Origin: Burkholderiales bacterium RIFCSPHIGHO2_12_FULL_61_11
GTDB lineage: Bacteria > Pseudomonadota > Gammaproteobacteria > Burkholderiales > Burkholderiaceae_C
DNA length: 8,213 nt
Direction of reading: 5' to 3'
Assembly: GCA_001770785.1 (NCBI GenBank)
Contig: MERZ01000085.1
Span: forward strand, 1,265-9,477
The notes beneath the pieces are model-generated. The model ran no database searches, had not been told where the DNA came from, and saw nothing but the letters and a program-made list of their open reading frames with translations. The stretch's first letter is position 1. The number at the start of each line of letters is the position of its first letter. A program made the position numbers and the translations under genes. Shown piece after piece: positions 1 to 6,548 of this stretch.

Positions 1-1121
1 TCAATGCGGCTGGCAAGGCTGTGGAATTGCAGGAGAGCGTGATCTCCGGGGGATCACTCGGTGGTCTGCTGCAGTTTCGTAGCGAGACGCTGGCAACAGC
101 CCAAAATTCGCTGGGCCGCATCGCCATTTCGCTGGCGGATACTTTTAATGCCCAGCAGAAGCTGGGGATCGATCTCAATGGCGTGCTGGGGCAGGACTTC
201 TTCTCGCAGGCCAGCCCTGGCGTAATTTCCAACAGCAGAAATGCTATCCCTTCTGGCACTGTATTGGCGTCGTTTTCCGACACCAGTAGATTGACCACCA
301 GCGACTACCGTCTGGACGTCACCGCTGGCCCGACGTTCACAGTGACACGTCTATCAGACAACCAAATTGTTACTCCTGAATCTGGGAACATCTACGACGG
401 GGTAGAACTCAAGTTCGGCGGCATCGTCCCAACTGAAGGCGACTCCTTCCTGATCCAGCCGACCCGCACCGGCGCGCGCGATCTGACGGTTCTGATCACC
501 GATCCAGCCAAGGTGGCGGCAGCCTCGCCCATCATTACGGACAATACGTTTGGCAATGCGGGCAGTGGCGCGATCAGTGCCGGCTCGGTAGATGCGGGCT
601 TCCTGGCGGTGGCGGCCCCCCTTGGCGGTACGGGCACTGTGACCCTGACGTACGACAGCGCGACCAATGAACTGTCAGGCTTCCCGGGCGGCCCGGTTAT
701 CTACAAGTCTGGTGACCCCATCACCTTCAACGGCATTACGGTCAATATCAGCGGCGTGCCCGCCGATGGCGACACCTTCACCATTGGGGAAAATACCGGC
801 GGCGTGTCCGATGGCAGCAATGCCCTGCTGCTGGGTGCGCTGCAAAACAAAAAAACCATCGGCAACCGCACGGCCAGCTTTAACGATGCCTACGCACAAT
901 TGGTCAGCACGGTCGGCAACAAAGCCCGGCAGGTCCAGATCGCCAACACCGCCCAAACCAGCCTGACAGCGCAGATCCGATCGGCCCAGCAGTCGGTGTC
1001 TGGCGTCAATCAGGACGAAGAAACCGCCAACTTGCTGATGTTCCAGCAGATGTACCAGGCCAACGCCAAGGTGATCCAGACCGCATCAACGATGTTTGAT
1101 GCGGTACTGGGCATCCGCTAA
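1..1121 (+). CDS. flgK: Flagellar hook-associated protein 1 FlgK (HAP1), 3' part; 5' end outside window
   Basis: FlgK forms the first junction ring between hook and filament. It is secreted by the flagellar export apparatus and stays outside the cell. The reading frame is open from base 3 (first full codon AAT), so the gene begins left of the window and the GTG at 21 is not its start. Visible early residues GSLGGLLQFRSETL followed by SLGRIAISLADTFN are typical of the FlgK helical core. The middle (about 230-800) is the variable, beta-rich surface region, with two similar stretches ending in GDSFLI and GDTFTI. The C-terminus has GGVSDGSNALLLGALQ, then the D0/D1 helices with ETANLLMFQQMYQANAKVIQ and the end FDAVLGIR, a classic axial-protein tail. 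The stop TAA lies 20 bases before flgL, so the two are probably co-transcribed. Bases about 229-410 look poorer in GC than the rest. Identification is secure; only the N-terminus is unseen. Confidence 0.95.
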   Translation, partial: NAAGKAVELQESVISGGSLGGLLQFRSETLATAQNSLGRIAISLADTFNAQQKLGIDLNGVLGQDFFSQASPGVISNSRNAIPSGTVLASFSDTSRLTTSDYRLDVTAGPTFTVTRLSDNQIVTPESGNIYDGVELKFGGIVPTEGDSFLIQPTRTGARDLTVLITDPAKVAAASPIITDNTFGNAGSGAISAGSVDAGFLAVAAPLGGTGTVTLTYDSATNELSGFPGGPVIYKSGDPITFNGITVNISGVPADGDTFTIGENTGGVSDGSNALLLGALQNKKTIGNRTASFNDAYAQLVSTVGNKARQVQIANTAQTSLTAQIRSAQQSVSGVNQDEETANLLMFQQMYQANAKVIQTASTMFDAVLGIR

Positions 1122-1130
1122 GCCCTACCC

Positions 1131-1135
1131 AGGAG
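1131..1135 (+). promoter_or_regulatory. Ribosome binding site of flgL
   Basis: AGGAG lies 6 bases before the ATG at 1142, within the 20-base flgK-flgL gap. It is a strong Shine-Dalgarno match and fixes the flgL start. Confidence 0.8.
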
Positions 1136-1141
1136 TTCACC

Positions 1142-2056
1142 ATGCGTATCAGCACCCAATCTTTTTATGAGCAAAGCCGCACTGCCATGGGCGCGCAGCA
1201 AAGCAACCTGTTGCGGGTACAGCAGCAGCTCGGCGCCGGCACCAAACTTCTGGCGCCATCGGACGATCCGCTGGCCGCGACCCGCGCGCTGGCCGTATCC
1301 CAGTCGATTGCACTGAATGCGCAGTATTCGGCCAGCCGCGCTCAAGCCACGCAGACACTGACGCTGGAAGACAATGCCCTGCAGAGCGTCACCACTGTGT
1401 TGCAAAACATCAAAAGCAGCTTGATTGAGGCCGGCAACGGCACCCTGTCCGATGCGGATCGTGCAACCATTGCCACCGCCCTGCAAAGCAGTTTTGACCA
1501 GCTGCAAGGTCTGGCCAATACCGATGACGGCAATGGGCAGTTTCTGTTTGCCGGTTTCAAGAGCGGGAGTCCGCCGTTCGTCAGGCAGGCAGACGGCAGC
1601 GTTCTGTATGCTGGCGACCAGGGGCAGCGCCTGATGCAGGTCGATGTCTCGCGGCAGATGGCCGCGACTGACGACGGCCGCAGTATTTTCCAGCACGCGG
1701 GTACGGATGTTTTCAAGACGATCAGTGAGGTGATCGCGGCACTGAAAACGCCCGTGGACAACGCCAATCCGACACTCCAGACTGATGCGTTAGGCAAAGC
1801 CAACCGGGAGATCACCAACGCACACGACAATGTCTTGACGGTGCGTTCATCGGTCGGATCGCGCTTGCAAGAGCTCGACGCGCTGGGCGTCACCGGAGAC
1901 AGTCGTAGGCTTTCCGACAAGAGTTATTTGTCCGATTTGCAGGACCTGGATTACGCCAGCGCGATCGCCGAGTTTTACCAGCGCCAGACGGCGCTGCAGG
2001 CGAGCCAGCAAACCTTCGTCAAAATTCAGCAGATCGCGCTGTTCAACTATCTGTAG
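1142..2056 (+). CDS. flgL: Flagellar hook-associated protein 3 FlgL (HAP3)
   Basis: FlgL is the second hook-filament junction protein, stacked on FlgK and carrying the flagellin filament. It belongs to the flagellin superfamily. The 304-residue product starts MRISTQSFYEQS and has an N-terminal D0/D1 coiled helix with the family signature APSDDPLAATRAL at residues 38-50. The motif FLFAGFKSGSPPF at about 134-146 marks the entry to the short variable domain. The C-terminal helix (about 264-304) contains SDLQDLDYASAIAEF and ends IALFNYL, as in other FlgLs. The length is close to the enteric protein (about 317), so the surface domain is small. The start is supported by AGGAG six bases upstream. 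It follows flgK by 20 bases on the same strand and has no visible promoter of its own. Its stop is 20 bases from a REP-type inverted repeat, with fliR converging from the other side. Confidence 0.96.
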   Translation: MRISTQSFYEQSRTAMGAQQSNLLRVQQQLGAGTKLLAPSDDPLAATRALAVSQSIALNAQYSASRAQATQTLTLEDNALQSVTTVLQNIKSSLIEAGNGTLSDADRATIATALQSSFDQLQGLANTDDGNGQFLFAGFKSGSPPFVRQADGSVLYAGDQGQRLMQVDVSRQMAATDDGRSIFQHAGTDVFKTISEVIAALKTPVDNANPTLQTDALGKANREITNAHDNVLTVRSSVGSRLQELDALGVTGDSRRLSDKSYLSDLQDLDYASAIAEFYQRQTALQASQQTFVKIQQIALFNYL

Positions 2057-2077
2057 GCCCGGAGCCTGATCTGATTC

Positions 2078-2107
2078 GTAGGTCGGCTTAGCGTAGCGTA
2101 AGCCGAC
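2078..2107 (+). repeat. REP-like unit 1 (GTAG head plus 9-bp stem)
   Basis: GTAG at 2078-2081 is followed by GTCGGCTTA (2082-2090), an 8-base loop GCGTAGCG, and TAAGCCGAC (2099-2107), the exact reverse complement. The stem is 9 perfect base pairs. Confidence 0.85.
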
Positions 2108-2131
2108 ATCGGACGATTGCGTCCCCAAGAT

Positions 2132-2166
2132 GTCGGGTTACGCCCGCAAAGGCTAACCCGACCTAC
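2132..2166 (-). repeat. REP-like unit 2, opposite orientation
   Basis: Read on the - strand, GTAG (2166-2163) is followed by GTCGGGTTA (2162-2154) and, after an inner 3-bp GCC/GGC extension with one bulged base, by TAACCCGAC (2140-2132). Compared with unit 1, the sixth base of the stem is G instead of C and its partner is changed to match, so pairing is kept. Confidence 0.85.
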
Positions 2167-2172
2167 GCGAGC

Positions 2173-2964
2173 TCAGCGCAGGCCCTGCAGAAATTCAGGA
2201 ATAAACGCGAACGCGCCCATCAACCGGGGCTCCAGGAAGGGCGCCAGGTACTGCATCAATACCTGCAGCATGGCCATGCCTGCGAGGAGGGTGACGGGAA
2301 ATCCGACAGAAAAAATACTGAATTGTGGCGAGACGCGGTTCAATATGCCCATGGCCAGGTTCAGGGTCAGCAAGGTTGCAATGATCGGCAACGCCAGCAT
2401 GAGTCCGCCTGAAACAATCTGGCTGCCGGCCGATACCAGGAGGAACCAGCCGCCCGCTGCCAGGGGGGCGTCGGCAATCGGCAGCGTGTGAAAGCTTTCG
2501 GCGAGCGTCATGATCAGCATCAGGTGGCCGTTTGTCGCCAGAAAAATCAGCATGGCGATGGCGTTCAGCAGGCGCGCAAGGACCATCGTGGTGCCGCCGC
2601 TGGTGGGGTCGAAGAAAGAGGCGAATGACAGGCCCATTTGCAGGCCGACATATTCGCCGGCAGCCTGCACCAGGGCAAAGACCAGCCGCATTGAGAAACC
2701 CATCGCCGCCCCGATGAGAACTTGCTGAATCAGGATCCACAAGCCACTGGCGGAAACCAGCGGGACCGCTGGCAGCTCGCCCAGGGTCGGCGCAATGACC
2801 ATGGCCAGCAGGGCGGCCAGGCCTATCTTGGCGGTGCGCGGCACGGTGGCTTCACCGAAAATTGGCGCCGTGCTGATGAGCGCCAGCATGCGCACGAACG
2901 GCCAAAGAAAGGCCACCATCCAGACGCTCAGCTGCTCTGAAGTGACTGAAATAATGGCCGGCAT
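2173..2964 (-). CDS. fliR: Flagellar type III export gate protein FliR
   Basis: FliR is an integral inner-membrane component of the flagellar export gate. Together with FliP and FliQ it makes the helical core through which rod, hook and filament proteins pass. The 263-residue protein starts MPAIISVTSEQL and has about six hydrophobic segments (near residues 11-35, 47-62, 74-98, 130-153, 172-205 and 222-245). Family-conserved stretches include MGLSFASFFDPTSGGTT (110-126) and NRVSPQFSIFSVGFP (209-223). The length matches the usual 255-265. I chose the ATG at 2964 rather than the upstream one at 3033, because the latter adds 23 non-conserved residues inside fliQ. The chosen ATG shares one base with the fliQ stop (TGATG), which suggests translational coupling. 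It is the last gene of the - strand cluster and ends five bases from the REP pair. Confidence 0.95.
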   Translation of the reverse strand: MPAIISVTSEQLSVWMVAFLWPFVRMLALISTAPIFGEATVPRTAKIGLAALLAMVIAPTLGELPAVPLVSASGLWILIQQVLIGAAMGFSMRLVFALVQAAGEYVGLQMGLSFASFFDPTSGGTTMVLARLLNAIAMLIFLATNGHLMLIMTLAESFHTLPIADAPLAAGGWFLLVSAGSQIVSGGLMLALPIIATLLTLNLAMGILNRVSPQFSIFSVGFPVTLLAGMAMLQVLMQYLAPFLEPRLMGAFAFIPEFLQGLR

Positions 2965-3233
2965 CAGCCTGTCAGTTGCGGAATGGAGGAGAACAGATCG
3001 CGCATGTAATCGAGCACCGTGGCCAGCATCCACGGCCCGGCAATCACCAGAGTGGCAAACACGGCCAGCAGTTTTGGAATGAAGGACAGCGTCATTTCAT
3101 TGATCTGGGTGGCGGCCTGAAAAAGGCTGATGAGCAAGCCGGTGACGAGCGCCACCAGCAGCAGCGGTCCACCCAGCAGCAACGCCAGCTTCATGGCCTC
3201 GTAGCCCAGCGCCATGACTGATTCGGGAGTCAT
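2964..3233 (-). CDS. fliQ: Flagellar type III export gate protein FliQ
   Basis: FliQ is a small hairpin membrane protein. Several copies wrap the FliP/FliR core of the export gate in the inner membrane. The 89-residue product (usual length about 89) begins MTPESVMALGYEAMK. It has two hydrophobic helices (about 15-38 and 52-74) joined by the conserved cytoplasmic loop QAATQINEMTLSFIPK. GGPLLL in the first helix is also typical. AAAAGGA nine bases upstream supports the ATG start. It follows fliP by 36 bases, the largest gap in the fliM-fliR stretch, and overlaps fliR by one base. Confidence 0.95.
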   Translation of the reverse strand: MTPESVMALGYEAMKLALLLGGPLLLVALVTGLLISLFQAATQINEMTLSFIPKLLAVFATLVIAGPWMLATVLDYMRDLFSSIPQLTG

Positions 3234-3242
3234 TTCAGTGCA

Positions 3243-3249
3243 TCCTTTT
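3243..3249 (-). promoter_or_regulatory. Ribosome binding site of fliQ
   Basis: On the - strand AAAAGGA stands nine bases before the fliQ ATG. It is a clear Shine-Dalgarno in the 36-base fliP-fliQ gap, so fliQ can be initiated independently of fliP. Confidence 0.65.
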
Positions 3250-3269
3250 GAGCGGTCAAGCGGGTCCGC

Positions 3270-4073
3270 TCAGGTGTAAAAACTCTGTGCCAGCGCCCCG
3301 ATCAGCAGCTGCCAGCCGTCCACCAGCACGAACAGCATCAATTTGAACGGCAATGAGATCGTGGCTGGCGGCACCATCATCATGCCCATTGACATCAGGA
3401 CGCTGGCGACGACCAGGTCGACCACCAGGAAAGGAATAAAGATGGTAAAGCCGATCTGGAAAGCGGTTTTAAGTTCGCTAATCACATAGGCGGGCAGCAA
3501 AATTCGCAAGGTCACTTGTTCCGGCCCATCCATGGGCGCAACGTTGGCCAGTTTTGCAAACAGGGCCAGATCGGCTTCCCGGGTTTGCTTGAGCATGAAT
3601 TGCTTGAAGGGCTGAACACCGCGCTCCAGCGCCTGCTCTGCACTGATCTTGTTTGCGGTGAACGGCGTGTAGGCGTCGCTGTAAACCTTGTCGAAGACGG
3701 GCGACATGACAAAAAAGGTGAGAAACAGCGAGAGCCCCACCAGCACCTGATTGGGCGGCGAAGACTGGGTGCCAATGGCCGTGCGCAGCAGTCCCAGTAC
3801 GATGAGAATGCGGGTGAAGCTGGTCATGGACAGCAACAGCGCAGGAAGGAAAGACAGCGAAGTCAGCAGCACCAGCGTCTGCACGCTGAGCGACCAGGTC
3901 TGGCTACTCCCGGGCCCGGGCTTGTTGATGATGCCTGGCAGACCTTGCGCCGACGCCCATGTTGGCCATGCCATCAGCAACACCAGAAACACCAGAAGCA
4001 GGAGTGCAAGGAATGCAGGACCACGAAAACGCCCTGCAAAGCGTCCTGAAAAATGGACCCAAATACGGCCCAT
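3270..4073 (-). CDS. fliP: Flagellar type III export gate protein FliP
   Basis: FliP is the main subunit (five copies in solved structures) of the flagellar export gate in the inner membrane. Unusually for this complex it is made with a cleavable signal peptide. Here residues 1-42 form it: an Arg-containing start, a long Leu-rich core, and a likely cleavage site after Ala-Ser-Ala (40-42), before QGLPG. Mature-part signatures are [20 protein letters not shown] (82-101), [19 protein letters not shown] (103-121), the soluble loop up to about 190, and [20 protein letters not shown] (228-247), which includes the Met-rich gate. VDGWQLL near the end is also conserved. The 267-residue length is usual for the precursor. 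The start is ambiguous: the - strand reads GTGATG, so GTG at 4076 (one extra Met) or ATG at 4073 are both possible. Either overlaps the fliO stop TGA. Confidence 0.95.
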   Translation of the reverse strand: MGRIWVHFSGRFAGRFRGPAFLALLLLVFLVLLMAWPTWASAQGLPGIINKPGPGSSQTWSLSVQTLVLLTSLSFLPALLLSMTSFTRILIVLGLLRTAIGTQSSPPNQVLVGLSLFLTFFVMSPVFDKVYSDAYTPFTANKISAEQALERGVQPFKQFMLKQTREADLALFAKLANVAPMDGPEQVTLRILLPAYVISELKTAFQIGFTIFIPFLVVDLVVASVLMSMGMMMVPPATISLPFKLMLFVLVDGWQLLIGALAQSFYT

Positions 4074-4552
4074 CACTCGCGCTTTCTCAGTTGATTGAGG
4101 TGGTTAAGGGAGTCCCGCAGCTTGTGTGAAAAAGCACTTGAACCCGGCAGCCCATGCAGGGCCGGTGCAGCTTGTGCTTGAGGCAGGCTTTTGGCCGGCA
4201 GGGTGTGCAGTGCGCGAACCTGGCCCGCGCCGACGCCAAGCACCAGCCACGCGTCGCCGATTTCCACCACCACCACACGCTCGCGCTGGCCGACCATGAC
4301 GCTGGAAACCACCTTGAGCAGGCGGCCGCGGCCTGACGCTTGCAGACCAAAGCGCCGCACTGCCCAGCCACACAGAAAAATCAGCGCCACCACCAAGGCC
4401 AGGCCAAGAGCGGCCTGCAGCAGGCCACTGGCGCCGAATGAGCGGACCGGTTCCGCCGCTGCGGCCGGTACGGTGGGCAGCACGGCGCTGGCCGAAAAAC
4501 TCAGGCTGGCCAGCAGCGCCGCCGCGACCCTGGAAATTCGCGGACGCCTCAT
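4073..4552 (-). CDS. fliO: Flagellar biosynthesis protein FliO
   Basis: FliO is a membrane assembly factor that stabilises FliP during export-gate formation and is not a stoichiometric part of the final gate. The 159-residue product has an Arg-rich start and a signal-like hydrophobic stretch (about 9-32, ending in PAAAA, a possible cleavage site). A transmembrane helix follows (about 43-64), ending GWAVRRFG. Next comes a cytoplasmic domain with the family pattern [20 protein letters not shown] (77-96) and [17 protein letters not shown] (101-117). The C-terminal tail is Ala/Pro-rich then basic. FliO is poorly conserved overall, so the call rests on this motif block and on its place between fliN and fliP. 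It overlaps fliN by 4 bases (ATGA) and its stop overlaps the fliP start. Confidence 0.93.
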   Translation of the reverse strand: MRRPRISRVAAALLASLSFSASAVLPTVPAAAAEPVRSFGASGLLQAALGLALVVALIFLCGWAVRRFGLQASGRGRLLKVVSSVMVGQRERVVVVEIGDAWLVLGVGAGQVRALHTLPAKSLPQAQAAPALHGLPGSSAFSHKLRDSLNHLNQLRKRE

Positions 4553-5058
4553 CGGTTGAGTTTCTGGATACGTTCGGATGGCGTGATGATGTCGGTCAGG
4601 CGAATGCCGAATTTGTCGTTGACCACCACCACTTCGCCCTGCGCAATCAGGTAACCGTTGATGAAGACGTCCATCGGCTCGCCGGCCAAGCCGTCCAGCT
4701 CGACGACCGAGCCGGGCGACAGCTGCAGCAGATTCTTGATGGTGATGCGCGTGCGACCCAGCTCGGCGGTCAGCTGCACGGGAACATCCAGAACCCTGGC
4801 GATGTCGCCTTCGGCAATGTCCGGCCCCAAGCTGTTCTGCAGCGGCGGGAAGACCCTTTCGCCTGCCGGTGTGGACGAAGCTGACGGTGCGGGCGAAGGC
4901 GCGGACGGGCCGGCCATCGCTTGCTCGGCCATGGCGCTGCCCCAGTCGTCAGCCGCGTCCGCCGCTGCGGGCTGGCTGGCCAGTGCTTGCTCGGCCATCG
5001 CGCTGGCCCAGTCGTCAGGCACCGCTGCCAACGCATCCTGCTTGTTGCCTTTACTCAT
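4549..5058 (-). CDS. fliN: Flagellar motor switch protein FliN with extended N-terminal tail
   Basis: FliN forms the lower part of the C-ring, with FliM and FliG, and also docks the export ATPase complex through FliH. The SpoA/surface-presentation domain spans about residues 90-169. It carries highly conserved stretches such as ELGRTRITIKNLLQLSPGSV, LDGLAGEP and FINGYLIAQGEVVVV, and ends [11 protein letters not shown], nearly identical to enteric FliN. The 169 residues exceed the usual 100-140. The extra length is a Pro/Ala/Ser-rich N-terminal tail holding two copies of DDWxSAMAEQAxA (15-27 and 37-49); enteric FliN has one related segment (DDLWAEALSEQ). I chose ATG at 5058 over the in-frame ATG at 5082 because it gives MSKGNKQDA and only an 8-base overlap with fliM, while the longer form adds eight unconserved residues. 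It overlaps fliO by ATGA. Confidence 0.96.
   Translation of the reverse strand: MSKGNKQDALAAVPDDWASAMAEQALASQPAAADAADDWGSAMAEQAMAGPSAPSPAPSASSTPAGERVFPPLQNSLGPDIAEGDIARVLDVPVQLTAELGRTRITIKNLLQLSPGSVVELDGLAGEPMDVFINGYLIAQGEVVVVNDKFGIRLTDIITPSERIQKLNR
4919..5018. repeat. Direct repeat within fliN (two 34-bp copies, 66-bp period)
   Basis: The copies at 4919-4952 and 4985-5018 match at 32 of 34 bases by hand alignment, differing at two positions. The period of 66 bases is exactly 22 codons, so the frame is preserved. Weaker similarity continues on the side encoding the residues after each motif. The repeat encodes the duplicated DDWxSAMAEQA motif in the FliN tail. Confidence 0.85.
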
Positions 5059-6055
5059 AGTCGCTACCCTTGCTTGAAGCACTGTCTTGGTGGTTGATCA
5101 TTTTCTGGACTCGCAGCGCATAGTGGCTATTGGAGGTACCGTAGCCGCATTCCATGACAGGAATGCCGTTGACCTTGGCGACAATCGTTTTCGGAATTTC
5201 GACGGGCAGTACATCGCCGACTTGCAGTTTGAGCAACTGGGCAATGCTTGACTGGAAAGTCAGAAAATGCGCGCTGAGTTCCACGTCGGCGCTCCGGACT
5301 TGTTGCTGCAGCTGCTTGACCCAGCGCTTGTCAACAACAAGCTCGTCTTGCAGGGGGTTGGACAGCAGATCCCGGATCGGCTCGATCATCGAGTAGGGAA
5401 TGCAGACCGTCAGCACCCCCCCGACCGGGCCAAATTCGATCTGGAAGCTGGTCACGATGACCGTGTCGTTGGGCGCCACAATATTGGCCAGCCTGGCGTG
5501 CATTTCGGAACGCACATACTCGAATTCGATCGGATAGACCGGCTGCCAGGCCTTGCCATAACTGTCCAGCGTCACATTGAGCAGACGTTTGATGATGCGT
5601 TGCTCAGTCTGCGTGAAATCGCGGCCTTCCACCCGAACGTGGTACCTGCCATCGCTGCCAAACAAATTGTCAACCACCAGAAACACCAGTTTCGGGTCAA
5701 ATACAAACAATGCCGTGCCGCGCAGGGGCTTCATTTGCATCAGGTTGATATTGGCGGGTACCGGCAGATGGCGAACGAACTCACTGTACTTCTGAATTTT
5801 TGTTGCACCGACTGAAATATCCGCGTTGCGGCGCATGAAGATCAGCAACGAACTGCGCAGCTTGCGCGAGAAACGTTCGTTGATGACCTCCAGCGCATGC
5901 AGGCGGCCATGCACGATGCGCTCATCCGTGCCGAGCTTGTAACTGATCGGCCCTTGCGCAAGGGTCGGCGGCGCGAGCGGCGCAGCGGTGTCACCGGTGA
6001 CGCCCTGCAGCAGCGCATCTACCTCGTCCTGGGAAAGCTCATGTTCATAGGCCAT
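5051..6055 (-). CDS. fliM: Flagellar motor switch protein FliM
   Basis: FliM is the C-ring protein that binds phosphorylated CheY and passes the signal to FliG to reverse rotation. The 334-residue product (usual length 320-340) has the CheY-P-binding segment at its very N-terminus, LSQDEVDALLQG at residues 7-18, matching the family pattern LSQxEIDALL. Next is the middle CheC-like domain (about 45-240), with ERFSRKLRSSL, the PLRGTALFVFDPKLVF block and EFGPVGGVLTVCIPYSMIEP. The C-terminal SpoA domain (about 255-320) holds LLKLQVGDVLPVEIPK and YALRVQKMI and pairs with FliN. The ATG at 6055 lies 22 bases after the fliL stop. I see no strong Shine-Dalgarno there, so its translation may depend on coupling to fliL. 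It overlaps fliN by 8 bases. Confidence 0.97.
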   Translation of the reverse strand: MAYEHELSQDEVDALLQGVTGDTAAPLAPPTLAQGPISYKLGTDERIVHGRLHALEVINERFSRKLRSSLLIFMRRNADISVGATKIQKYSEFVRHLPVPANINLMQMKPLRGTALFVFDPKLVFLVVDNLFGSDGRYHVRVEGRDFTQTEQRIIKRLLNVTLDSYGKAWQPVYPIEFEYVRSEMHARLANIVAPNDTVIVTSFQIEFGPVGGVLTVCIPYSMIEPIRDLLSNPLQDELVVDKRWVKQLQQQVRSADVELSAHFLTFQSSIAQLLKLQVGDVLPVEIPKTIVAKVNGIPVMECGYGTSNSHYALRVQKMINHQDSASSKGSDYE

Positions 6056-6077
6056 TGGCGAATTTCATTGAGCGTGC

Positions 6078-6548
6078 TCACTGCAGGATGAACGTGGTGA
6101 ACATCACACTGGACATTTTTGCGGGTGCCAGGTTGGGTGCGAAAGGCTGCTTCAATGCCGCCAGCAGTTCGCTGATCAACTGCGCTTTTTGCTCCGGTAT
6201 CAGCAGCGAATCAGCCTCGCGATTGGACAACACCGTCAGAATCCGGCTGCGCACTTCCGGCAAATACTGCGTGACCTGGCCCTGCGACGCGGCGTCAGCC
6301 ACTTTCAGCGTCAGGCCAACGTGCAAAAATCGGCTCCGCCCATTGGGTTGCAGGTTCACCGTAAAGGGCTCCAGCGCAACAAAAATGGGATTCACCGGCA
6401 GCGCGGGCGCTTCGGCCTGGCCGGGGCGGTCGCCCAGATAGGAATAGGCCGCGGCCGCAGTGGCCACGAGTCCAAGCGCGACCACGACGATCAGCATGAT
6501 GAGCTTGCGCGGCTTGGGGGTCTTCACGTCGGTGCTGCTTGTTGCCAT
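6078..6548 (-). CDS. fliL: Flagellar basal body-associated protein FliL
   Basis: FliL is a single-pass inner-membrane protein that associates with the stator units around the motor and supports torque, especially in swarming or high load. The 156-residue product has a short basic cytoplasmic N-terminus (TPKPRK), one transmembrane helix (about 17-38) and a periplasmic stomatin-like domain. Family signatures are FVALEPFTVNLQPNGRSRFL, then LTLKV and LPEVRSRILTVLSNREADSL, and the typical C-terminus ending VMFTTFILQ. I chose ATG at 6548, which gives MATSSTDVKT. An in-frame start at 6614 would add 22 residues, including Cys-Cys, that do not resemble the family. The Shine-Dalgarno is weak (AAGAAAG only two bases from the ATG). 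It follows fliK after a 123-base gap. Confidence 0.94.
   Translation of the reverse strand: MATSSTDVKTPKPRKLIMLIVVVALGLVATAAAAYSYLGDRPGQAEAPALPVNPIFVALEPFTVNLQPNGRSRFLHVGLTLKVADAASQGQVTQYLPEVRSRILTVLSNREADSLLIPEQKAQLISELLAALKQPFAPNLAPAKMSSVMFTTFILQ

Larger units (their letters stand above)
2077..2167. repeat. Inverted pair of REP-type palindromes (BIME-like) between convergent genes
   Basis: The outer ends are a perfect 10-base inverted repeat, CGTAGGTCGG at 2077-2086 and CCGACCTACG at 2158-2167. Inside are two REP-like units in opposite orientation with their GTAG heads facing outward, separated by a 24-base spacer (2108-2131). Both units are followed on their own strand by ATC, so the conserved unit extends slightly past the stem. 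The element lies 20 bases after the flgL stop and 5 bases after the fliR stop, so it occupies nearly all the space between the convergent genes. REP elements of this form (GTAG head plus imperfect palindrome) are known to be scattered through genomes by RAYT transposases and often sit between convergent genes. A role in transcript 3'-end stability or termination is inference. There is no T-tract as in an intrinsic terminator. Confidence 0.85.

Noticed and set aside
1118..1696. - strand open frame of 192 codons opposite flgL
   Set aside because: It is fully antisense to FlgL, whose N-terminal motifs and ribosome binding site are clear. The product shows no family features.
2077..2167. Intrinsic (Rho-independent) terminator at the convergent junction
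   Set aside because: The hairpins are strong, but no run of T follows on either strand, so the REP interpretation is preferred. A role in 3'-end processing remains possible.
2965..3033. 23-residue N-terminal extension of FliR from the upstream ATG
   Set aside because: It would lie within fliQ in another frame, is not hydrophobic or conserved, and the MPAIIS start gives the usual length and a one-base overlap.
3516..4049. + strand open frame of 177 codons opposite fliP
   Set aside because: It is rich in Gln/Arg/His with no recognisable motif and lies wholly antisense to conserved FliP. It is a shadow frame.
5267..5815. + strand open frame of 182 codons opposite fliM
   Set aside because: It is antisense to highly conserved FliM and has no domain signature or plausible ribosome binding site.
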